A DNA stretch of 5,120 bases from an uncultured Gammaproteobacteria bacterium (GTDB lineage Bacteria > Pseudomonadota > Gammaproteobacteria > Pseudomonadales > UBA5518). Each line of letters begins with the position of its first letter. Position 1 is the first letter of the stretch. The DNA is taken from the NCBI GenBank assembly GCA_903921135.1, contig CAIXOY010000326.1, positions 1 to 5,120 of the forward strand, written 5' to 3'. The notes under the pieces are model-generated. The model did no database searches. It was not told the origin of the DNA and worked only from the letters and a program-made list of their open reading frames with translations. This document shows positions 1 through 5,120 of this stretch, piece after piece. Position numbers and translations under genes: made by a program.

Positions 1-2667
1 CGTGAAGAGCCCTGCGGAGGGGTCGGTCACGTACATCCCCACGACGTTGTTCTCGTCAGCGATGTTCTTCACGAAGGCCCGCACGAACCAGTCACGATTC
101 GGGGAGCTCAGCGTTGCCTGGGCGTTCCACAGATCCCAGGACTCGATCTTGTCGATCGGCTTGTTGAAGATGCGGCCGTACATCGAGTCCTGCCAGTAGT
201 AATCGACACGCGTGGTGAGGATGTAGCTCGCCGGCAGCACGAAGCTGTACTGGGCCCCCAGGCTCACTGTGAATTCCGGCGAGTTGATGAGCTGGTTGCC
301 CGACAGATCCACCGCCACGCCGTCCGATACCGTGTAAGGCGCGGGCAGCGTTGCTGCGAGGGCCGCGCAACCCTGGATGCGGTCGTCGGCGGGCCCGTTC
401 GCCGGCAGCGTGGGCGCGCCCGCGCCGTTGTGGTTCACCACGCAGTTCGAGGCGTTCACGTTGTCCTTGATCAGCGTGACGTCGGAGCGGCCGTCGGTCG
501 GGTCGCGGGTGTCTACGCTGGCGAAATCCTTGATCTCGGTATGCAGGTACGAGATGTTCGCGTTGAAACGCAGTTGCTCGCTGGGCGCCCACACGAACTC
601 CGACTCGAGTCCGTAGATCTCGGCGTCGGTGTTCTCGTTGAAGGAAGTGCGGTTGATGATCTTCGAGACCTGCAGGCCCTTGTAGTCGTAGAAGAACGCC
701 GAGAGGTTCGCCTGCAGAGTGCCGTCAGCGAGCACGTTCTTGGTGCCCACTTCGAAGGCGTTGATGTACTCGGGTTCGAAGGTGGCCTGGCTGTCCGGGT
801 AGAGCGCCGGGTCGAAGGGCGGGTTGAAGCCGCCGCCTTTGTAGCCGCGTGAATACGATGCGTACACCAGCGTCGAATCGGTAGCCTCCAGTTCCGGGCT
901 CCAGTCGAGCACAACGCGGCCGGTGAACTTCTTCCACTCGGCATCGTCTACGCGTGGCCTCACGTTCGGGATGGTTGTATTGGAACCGAAAGGTGCGGTC
1001 ACGAAGGTGAGAGTCCCGGTGGCCGGCTCCCTGTACTGGTTGAAGAGGTACTGGACGTCGTCGATGTCTTTCTTGTCGATCGAGTAGCGGGCGCCCAGGG
1101 TGAGTTTCAGGTCGTCCTTCAGCTGGAAATAGGTTTCGCCGAAAACCGCGTTCGAGTCGAGTTCATAGCCGTTGGTGCGGTTGGTGTAGCTGGGCCCCAC
1201 GAGTCCCTCGCCGGGTTTGCCGAGGCCGCCGAGTGCCTTGGGAACTTCCGGGAAGACCAGAGCGAAGTAATCGAGGCCCGTCGCGATCACCCAGTACTCG
1301 TTGAAGGTGTCGGCGTCCATGTGGAAGACACCCGCGGTGAAGTTGAACATGCCGTCGTAGTTCGACTGCATGCGCAGCTCCAGGCTGCGCTGGTCGGTTT
1401 CCTGGTTCGACTGGTCATAGGCGTCCAGGACGTTGCTGCAGTTCCCGATGTTCCCGCCCACGGAGCCGGTGGCGGAGTCAGATGGCACGGAGATGGGCAA
1501 GCAGCCGGTCGAGAAATACCGCTGATAGGCCACCGGCGCGAACCGCGCGAGGAACGGAGACGGCGCGGCTGTCTGCCCCACGTTCATGGTGTAGTCGGAC
1601 CGCGACGACACCGATGTGTCCTGGTAGCCCGCCACGGCGGTGAAGCTGTAGTTGTCGGTCTCGTGCGCGAGCTTGAGCGTGACGAGGGTCTCGTCGGCCT
1701 TGTAGATCGGCGCGAAGTCCAGCGCTACCTCGCGCAGGTCGTCGGGGTTGCCGGCAGGGTTGTTGCTGATGCCGGGCGTCGGCGCAAGGATGCTCAGGCG
1801 GTTGGGCAACAACCCCGTCACTTGCGCGAGCGGGTTCACGTTCTCGAAACGCAGCTCATCGGGCAGGCAGCCCAGCGTGGCCGTCGGGTCGTTGTGACAC
1901 ATCTGCTTCTGAGCGCGGGTGCGGCTGCTGTCTTCCTTGAAGTACGAGCCCATGAGATCGATGGTGGTGTTCTCGGTGGGCAGCCAGCGGATGGAGCCGC
2001 GCAGGGCGTACTGGTCGCGGTCGTCCACGTCGTCACCGCCGGGCGCCACGTTCTTGGTATAGCCGTCCCGGGTGAGGGAGAGGCCCGCCAGACGCACCGC
2101 GACCGTGTCACCGAGCGGCACGTTGACCGCGCCCTCGACCTGCTGGTGCTGGTAATCGCCGTACTGGCCCTGCACGTAGCCGCTCAACTCCGAGGGGTCG
2201 GCGGTGTTGGTGATCATGTTGATCGCGCCGCCGGTGGAGTTGCGACCGAAGAGCGTGCCCTGCGGGCCGCGCAGGACCGCGACCTGCTGCACATCGAAGA
2301 ACGCGGTCTCGAAGAGGCGCGGGAACAGCACCGGCACTTCGTTCACGCTCACTTCCACACCGGAGTCCGAGCCCGCCGCAACGGCGGGGCTGCCGATGCC
2401 GCGGATCGAGAAGTTGTTGCCCGTGAAATTGCCTTTGGCAAAGGAGACGTTGGGCACCGCGAAGCGGAAGTCACCGAAGGTGACGATCTGCTGGGCCTCG
2501 AGTGCTTCCATGTCGAAGGCCGTGACGGCGATGGGGACGTCCTGCACGGATTCCTCGCGCTTCTGCGCGGTGACGATGATTTCTTCGAGTTGGGCCAATG
2601 CGGCCGCCGGAGCGATCACGGCTGCAATGGCAACGGCAAGGAGGCGCGGGCAGTGACGTGTGCGCAT
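1..2667 (-). CDS. TonB-dependent outer-membrane receptor (3' end cut by window edge)
   Basis: This is an outer-membrane active-transport receptor powered by TonB-ExbBD; the substrate (iron chelate, vitamin, glycan or other) cannot be read from the sequence. Translating the minus strand from the ATG at 2667 gives 889 uninterrupted codons to base 1. Residues 1-26 form a signal peptide (MRTRHC, hydrophobic core, ALAQ). A TonB-box-like segment follows (EEIIVTAQKREE, 28-39). The plug domain spans about 43-155 and contains SIRGIG (87-92) and LRGPQGTLFGRNSTGGAIN (132-150). The rest is beta-barrel, with the family hallmark YASYSRGYKGGGFN from 602 and a late VKNIADENN segment at 866-874. The stop codon and terminal strand are missing, probably 20-30 residues judging by relatives. 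The mature part has exactly six cysteines in three close pairs (257/267, 389/410, 742/767), probably disulfides in surface loops. The start is supported by GAGGG seven bases upstream and by the signal peptide. No linked TonB, sigma/anti-sigma or catabolic gene is visible. Confidence 0.96.
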   Translation of the reverse strand, partial: MRTRHCPRLLAVAIAAVIAPAAALAQLEEIIVTAQKREESVQDVPIAVTAFDMEALEAQQIVTFGDFRFAVPNVSFAKGNFTGNNFSIRGIGSPAVAAGSDSGVEVSVNEVPVLFPRLFETAFFDVQQVAVLRGPQGTLFGRNSTGGAINMITNTADPSELSGYVQGQYGDYQHQQVEGAVNVPLGDTVAVRLAGLSLTRDGYTKNVAPGGDDVDDRDQYALRGSIRWLPTENTTIDLMGSYFKEDSSRTRAQKQMCHNDPTATLGCLPDELRFENVNPLAQVTGLLPNRLSILAPTPGISNNPAGNPDDLREVALDFAPIYKADETLVTLKLAHETDNYSFTAVAGYQDTSVSSRSDYTMNVGQTAAPSPFLARFAPVAYQRYFSTGCLPISVPSDSATGSVGGNIGNCSNVLDAYDQSNQETDQRSLELRMQSNYDGMFNFTAGVFHMDADTFNEYWVIATGLDYFALVFPEVPKALGGLGKPGEGLVGPSYTNRTNGYELDSNAVFGETYFQLKDDLKLTLGARYSIDKKDIDDVQYLFNQYREPATGTLTFVTAPFGSNTTIPNVRPRVDDAEWKKFTGRVVLDWSPELEATDSTLVYASYSRGYKGGGFNPPFDPALYPDSQATFEPEYINAFEVGTKNVLADGTLQANLSAFFYDYKGLQVSKIINRTSFNENTDAEIYGLESEFVWAPSEQLRFNANISYLHTEIKDFASVDTRDPTDGRSDVTLIKDNVNASNCVVNHNGAGAPTLPANGPADDRIQGCAALAATLPAPYTVSDGVAVDLSGNQLINSPEFTVSLGAQYSFVLPASYILTTRVDYYWQDSMYGRIFNKPIDKIESWDLWNAQATLSSPNRDWFVRAFVKNIADENNVVGMYVTDPSAGLFT

Positions 2668-2674
2668 GGCGGAA

Positions 2675-2679
2675 CCCTC
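2675..2679 (-). promoter_or_regulatory. Ribosome binding site of the TonB-dependent receptor
   Basis: On the minus strand, GAGGG lies seven bases before the ATG at 2667. This fits a Shine-Dalgarno site and supports that start, which also places the signal peptide at the extreme N-terminus. Confidence 0.7.
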
Positions 2680-2704
2680 GGGTTTTATTTGTTGTGAAAG
2701 GCTG

Positions 2705-2718
2705 CGGACAGATGTCCG
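2705..2718. promoter_or_regulatory. 14-bp palindrome in the receptor leader, possible operator
   Basis: CGGACA-GA-TGTCCG is a perfect inverted repeat with six-base arms and a two-base centre. It lies roughly 10-23 bases downstream of the transcription start inferred from the predicted receptor promoter. That position suits a repressor operator or a small RNA hairpin in the 5' leader. It does not resemble an AT-rich Fur box. Function is inferred from position and symmetry only. Confidence 0.35.
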
Positions 2719-2734
2719 GGGCCCGCGTCGCCGC

Positions 2735-2764
2735 AATATAGGAACGCCGCGTCGCGAGCGTCAA
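2735..2764 (-). promoter_or_regulatory. Predicted sigma70-type promoter of the TonB-dependent receptor
   Basis: On the minus strand, TTGACG (2764-2759) is followed after 18 bases by TATATT (2740-2735). Both are close to the sigma70 consensus (TTGACA/TATAAT), and they stand out as the AT-rich spots of a GC-rich spacer. The inferred start is near 2728, giving a leader of about 60 bases. A 9-bp direct repeat (CCGCGTCGC on the plus strand, 2723-2731 and 2747-2755) flanks the -10 box. Confidence 0.6.
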
Positions 2765-2793
2765 TCGGCTTCTTCGGGCCGGCCCCTTGCCGC

Positions 2794-2802
2794 TGTTATG
2801 CT
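2794..2802 (+). promoter_or_regulatory. Candidate extended -10 promoter for the GloC-like gene
   Basis: TGT-TATGCT reads as a TGn extended -10 followed by a four-of-six -10 box, about 30 bases before the ATG at 2833. There is no convincing -35; the best is TTCGGG at 2773-2778, 18 bases upstream. It lies back-to-back with the receptor promoter. This is a weak call based on a short motif. Confidence 0.3.
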
Positions 2803-2832
2803 GGGCGCGGATCCTGTCACCGGACGCAGCAC

Positions 2833-3483
2833 ATGCCACTCAAGGTTTTCGTCACCCCCGTCACGCCCTTCGAGCAGAACTGCTCAGTACTGGTCTGCGA
2901 GCGTACGCGTCGCGCGGCGGTGATCGATCCGGGCGGCGATCTGGACCGCATTCGCGCCGTGCTGCAAAAGGCCGATGCTACGCTCGAGAAGATCCTGCTC
3001 ACCCATGCCCATATCGACCATGCCGGTGCCACGGCGGTGCTGGCGCGGGAAGAGGATGTGCGTATCGAGGGGCCGCAGCAGGGCGATGCTTTCTGGATCG
3101 AAGGCCTGCCCGAGCAGAGCCGCATGTTCAGCTTTGCCGAGGCCGAGACATTTACCCCCGACCGCTGGCTCGAGAACGGCGACACCGTCACCGTGGGCGA
3201 GTGCAGTCTGGAGGTCTACCACTGCCCTGGCCACACACCAGGGCATGTGGTGTTCTTCTCGCGCGAGCAGCGTTTCGCGATCGTAGGGGATGTGCTCTTT
3301 GCCGGCTCCATCGGGCGCACCGACTTGCCGGGTGGTGACCACCAGCAATTGCTCGAGTCGATCCGCGGCCGGCTCTGGCCCTTGGGCGATGACGTGGTCT
3401 TCGTGCCGGGGCACGGTCCGCGCTCCAGCTTCGGGCGCGAGCGTCAGAGCAACCCCTTCGTGGGGGACGCGCAGTTCGCCTGA
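2833..3483 (+). CDS. gloC: Type II glyoxalase, GloC/YcbL-type metallo-beta-lactamase-fold hydrolase
   Basis: This is a cytoplasmic metal-dependent hydrolase of 216 residues, matching the roughly 215 residues of Escherichia coli YcbL (GloC). That family hydrolyses S-D-lactoylglutathione to D-lactate and glutathione in methylglyoxal detoxification. The metal ligands are visible: THAHIDH gives H58, H60, D62 and H63; H134 lies in CPGHTPGH; D153 in GDVLF; H194 in VPGHGP. Subfamily signatures include PVTPFEQNCS (9-18), DPGGD (32-36), LPEQSRMF (92-99), GRTDLPGGDHQQL (161-173) and ERQSNPF near the C-terminus. It lacks the long C-terminal substrate-binding extension of classical GloB, as expected for this short class. 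The start is fixed by homology to the family N-terminus; the Shine-Dalgarno is weak (GGA, eight bases upstream). It is monocistronic here, divergent from the receptor and convergent with the next gene. The family is certain; glutathione thioester specificity is inferred from the subfamily. Confidence 0.93.
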   Translation: MPLKVFVTPVTPFEQNCSVLVCERTRRAAVIDPGGDLDRIRAVLQKADATLEKILLTHAHIDHAGATAVLAREEDVRIEGPQQGDAFWIEGLPEQSRMFSFAEAETFTPDRWLENGDTVTVGECSLEVYHCPGHTPGHVVFFSREQRFAIVGDVLFAGSIGRTDLPGGDHQQLLESIRGRLWPLGDDVVFVPGHGPRSSFGRERQSNPFVGDAQFA

Positions 3484-3493
3484 GCCGCGCTCT

Positions 3494-3516
3494 GCGCCCC
3501 GCGCAGTGCGGGGCGC
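3494..3516. terminator. GC-rich hairpin between convergent genes, possible bidirectional terminator
   Basis: GCGCCCCGC (3494-3502) pairs perfectly with GCGGGGCGC (3508-3516) around a five-base loop. It starts 10 bases after the gloC stop and lies 15 bases beyond the stop of the minus-strand gene. Neither strand has a run of T after the stem, so it is not a canonical intrinsic terminator. Convergent placement still makes transcript-end formation or 3'-end protection the likeliest role. Confidence 0.5.
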
Positions 3517-3531
3517 CGGTCGTTAAGGACT

Positions 3532-3981
3532 CTACTTGGACGGCGTTGCCGCCGGCTCGAGCTTGCCGTCGCCGGGTTGCCCGCCAACCTGCTCCGGCGC
3601 CACCCACGGTTCGAAGTAACCCAAGCCGCAACTCGCGCCCGCGCCGATGCTGGTGATCACGGTGATCACGTCGGTGTTGCAGAGCTGGTTCAGGCTGGTC
3701 TTGTAGGCGAAGCGCTTTTCAAAGGCGAGACCGGGGCATTTGCGGGGAAGGCGGTTGGCGAGTGTTTTCTTGCCGCCCATCTCGAAGAGGATGGTCTGTG
3801 CATCCACCACCCGTGTGTTGCGGATCTGGGGCAGGCTGACGCAGCGCAGCGCGCCTTCAGGGAGCTTGCTTTCTTTCTTTGCGTCCGGCGCGGGGGCGGC
3901 AGGCTCTGCGGCAAGGGCGAGCGGCGCCATGAGGCTGAACGACATGACGGCTGCCACGGTGATGGCGACGGGGCGTTTCAT
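3532..3981 (-). CDS. Small secreted four-cysteine protein, DUF6491-like
   Basis: This 149-residue protein has no known function. Residues 1-24 are a clear Sec signal peptide (MKRP, hydrophobic core, LALA before AEPA), so the product should be periplasmic or exported. An Ala/Pro/Lys-rich linker (25-42) leads to a compact domain at about 45-127. The domain reads RCVSLPQIRNTRVVDAQTI, then ILFEMGG, NRLPRKCPGL, FAYKTSLNQLCNTD, and finally SCGLGYFEPW. Its four cysteines (C47, C82, C101, C118) are the only ones in the protein and could form two disulfides. The pattern resembles, from memory, the DUF6491 family of small proteobacterial proteins; this was not checked. The tail from about 128 is low-complexity Gly/Pro/Ala. 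The frame stays open upstream to 4281, but the ATG at 3981 is chosen because it yields the signal peptide and avoids overlapping the ATP-grasp gene; AGG lies eight bases before it. It starts 35 bases after the ligase gene and is probably co-transcribed. Confidence 0.85.
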   Translation of the reverse strand: MKRPVAITVAAVMSFSLMAPLALAAEPAAPAPDAKKESKLPEGALRCVSLPQIRNTRVVDAQTILFEMGGKKTLANRLPRKCPGLAFEKRFAYKTSLNQLCNTDVITVITSIGAGASCGLGYFEPWVAPEQVGGQPGDGKLEPAATPSK

Positions 3982-4016
3982 CGGAAGTACCTGCAGGGAG
4001 GTGTGGGTGTACAGGC

Positions 4017-4985
4017 TCAGACAGCGGCGCTCGCGGAGGGTTCCGAACAGAACTCGCGCATGCTGTAGGCCACGCGTTCCTCGACACTGCGCGACACCAG
4101 TTTCGACTCGCGTGCTATCCGGCGGATGCGCGGCGAGAGCCCGGTGTTGTTGGCGATCTGTATCGAGAGCCCGGGCCGTGCGTTCAGCTCCATGATGAGC
4201 GGGCCGCGCTGCTGGTCGATCACGATGTCGGCGCCCAGATAGCCAAGCCCCGTGATTTCGTAGCAACTCGCCGCAAGGCACATCAGCTCATGCCAGTGGG
4301 GGATCACGAGCGTGTTCAGCGGAAGCCCGGTGTCCGGGTGCAGCTTGCAGGGCCGGTTGTACTGCACCGCAAAAAGCGCTTTCCCCGTGCCGAGGTCCAG
4401 TCCCACGCCCACCGCGCCCTGGTGCAGGTTCGCCTTGCCGTCCGAGACGTGCGTGGCGAGCCGCATCATCGACATCACGGGGTAGCCGCAGAACACGATG
4501 ATGCGGATGTCGGGGATGCCCTCGTAGCTCAGGCCCTCGAACTGCGGATCCATCGCGACCAGCGCCTCGATCATTGCCACGTCGGGTTTGCCGCCCAGGC
4601 TGTAGAGGCCGCTCAGGATGTTCGAGATATGCCGCGTGATATCGAGGCGGGTGACTTCGTCGCCGCTCGATTTCACCCAGTTCTCGCCACGGCGGCCGAT
4701 GATCACCTTGATGCCCTTGCCGCCACTGCCGCGGCTCGGCTTGATCACGAAGCTGTCGAGCTGTTCGAGGGTTTTCTCGATCACCTCGACCTGATGCTGC
4801 TCGCGCACCACGCCGTAGAGCTTGGCGACGGCAAGACCGTGTTGCTCGGCGAGCATCTTGGTCTTCAGTTTGTCGTCTACCAGCGGGTACAGGCGGCGCT
4901 GGTTGTAGCGCGCGATGAACGTGTTCCGCTCGTTCATGCCGAGCAGGCCGGTCTCCCGCAGGCGGAAAGGGTTCGCCAGGAACAC
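4017..4985 (-). CDS. RimK-related ATP-grasp ligase (alpha-L-glutamate ligase-like protein)
   Basis: This 322-residue cytoplasmic ATP-grasp enzyme is predicted to join a carboxylate to an amine through an acyl-phosphate, as RimK does when adding glutamate; its true substrate is unknown. The N-terminus GLLGMNERN followed by YNQRRLYPLVDDKLKTK (27-43) is typical of the 'alpha-L-glutamate ligase-like' family (TIGR02291-type), distinct from ribosomal RimK. The ATP-grasp core is intact: VIKPSRGSGGKGI (80-92, nucleotide-binding lysine K82 and glycine-rich loop), VAMIEALV (136-143), DIRIIVFCGYPVMSMMRL (159-176), HQGAVGVGLDLGTG (188-201), GADIVID (251-257) and the metal-binding MELNARPGLSIQIAN (265-279, with E266, N268 and R270). 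The length is usual for the family. The start is GTG at 4985, one base after the preceding stop; the family's extra N-terminal residues favour it over ATG at 4937. This spacing implies translational coupling with the membrane protein gene. Confidence 0.9.
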   Translation of the reverse strand: MFLANPFRLRETGLLGMNERNTFIARYNQRRLYPLVDDKLKTKMLAEQHGLAVAKLYGVVREQHQVEVIEKTLEQLDSFVIKPSRGSGGKGIKVIIGRRGENWVKSSGDEVTRLDITRHISNILSGLYSLGGKPDVAMIEALVAMDPQFEGLSYEGIPDIRIIVFCGYPVMSMMRLATHVSDGKANLHQGAVGVGLDLGTGKALFAVQYNRPCKLHPDTGLPLNTLVIPHWHELMCLAASCYEITGLGYLGADIVIDQQRGPLIMELNARPGLSIQIANNTGLSPRIRRIARESKLVSRSVEERVAYSMREFCSEPSASAAV

Positions 4986-4986
4986 C

Positions 4987-5120
4987 TCAGCGGTTCTCCA
5001 GCATCGGGCGGAAGCGGCGCAGCTCCATCAGGCGGTAGCCCGTGTACTGGCCGATCAGCAGGATCACCGCGAGTTGCACCAGCAGCAGTTCGGGGAAATT
5101 GAACGTGAGGTGCGCGACCA
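4987..5120 (-). CDS. C-terminal fragment of a membrane protein, probably the 7TM/inactive-transglutaminase partner
   Basis: Only the last 43 residues and the TGA stop (4989-4987) lie inside the window; the gene enters from the right edge. The fragment reads VAHLTFNFPE, then a hydrophobic helix ELLLVQLAVILLIGQYTGYR (10-29), then a basic tail MELRRFRPMLENR, as at the cytosolic end of a last transmembrane helix. It is too short to identify alone. In known genomes, the gene directly before this ATP-grasp family is typically a membrane protein with an inactive transglutaminase-like domain fused to seven transmembrane helices. The one-base spacing to the ligase and the helix-plus-basic-tail fit that assignment, which remains an inference from context. 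Confidence 0.7.
   Translation of the reverse strand, partial: VAHLTFNFPELLLVQLAVILLIGQYTGYRLMELRRFRPMLENR

Noticed and set aside
1..3. Possibility that the receptor gene is truncated or a pseudogene because no stop is seen
   Set aside because: The frame is intact for all 889 codons and simply reaches the window edge at the typical pre-terminal segment (GMYVTDPSAGLFT), so the cut is an artefact of the window.
1321..2697. Long plus-strand open frame (458 codons) antisense to the receptor gene
   Set aside because: Its translation is Arg/Val/His/Gly-rich low-complexity sequence with no recognisable domain. It lies opposite a receptor frame that carries clear family motifs, and such antisense frames are a normal by-product of GC-rich codon use.
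2884..3414. Minus-strand open frames opposite gloC
   Set aside because: They show no recognisable motifs and are opposite a gene with every metal ligand of its family in place.
3982..4281. N-terminal extension of the small secreted protein upstream to 4281
   Set aside because: The frame is open but overlaps most of the ligase's C-terminal coding region and would bury the signal peptide. The extension reads as Arg/His-rich shadow sequence.
4290..5102. Plus-strand open frame (270 codons) antisense to the ATP-grasp gene
   Set aside because: The composition is rich in His, Ala, Val, Asp and Leu with no family signature, and it is a mirror of the ligase's codons. It also crosses the ligase/membrane-protein junction.

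Overview
The window is GC-rich and densely coding. It looks like a chromosomal stretch from a Gram-negative proteobacterium, most likely a gammaproteobacterium of the Steroidobacter/Xanthomonas/Nevskia type. This is inferred from a large TonB-dependent receptor with an EEIIVTAQKREE-type N-terminus, a YcbL/GloC-type glyoxalase II, and an amidoligase locus (7TM protein plus RimK-like ATP-grasp). No tRNA, rRNA, CRISPR, insertion sequence or phage gene is visible.

Layout: (1) 1-2667, minus strand: a TonB-dependent outer-membrane receptor, open for 889 codons and cut by the left edge just before its last strand. (2) 2668-2832: a short divergent intergenic region with a good sigma70-like promoter for the receptor, a 14-bp palindrome in its leader, and a weaker extended -10 candidate for the rightward gene. 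(3) 2833-3483, plus strand: a complete metallo-beta-lactamase-fold hydrolase of the GloC/YcbL type. (4) 3484-3531: a convergent gap with a perfect 9-bp GC hairpin. (5) 3532-5120, minus strand, transcribed right to left: the C-terminus of a membrane protein (cut by the right edge), then one base later a RimK-related ATP-grasp ligase, then 35 bases later a small secreted four-cysteine protein.

The receptor would import a TonB-dependent substrate, which the sequence does not identify. GloC would hydrolyse glutathione thioesters in the cytoplasm. The rightmost three genes look like one operon. The membrane protein and ATP-grasp pair matches a widespread but poorly understood amidoligase locus, predicted to make or transfer a peptide-like modification across the inner membrane. 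The small exported protein at its downstream end is a possible periplasmic partner. This locus is the most interesting part of the window, but its first gene, and anything upstream of it, lies mostly outside.
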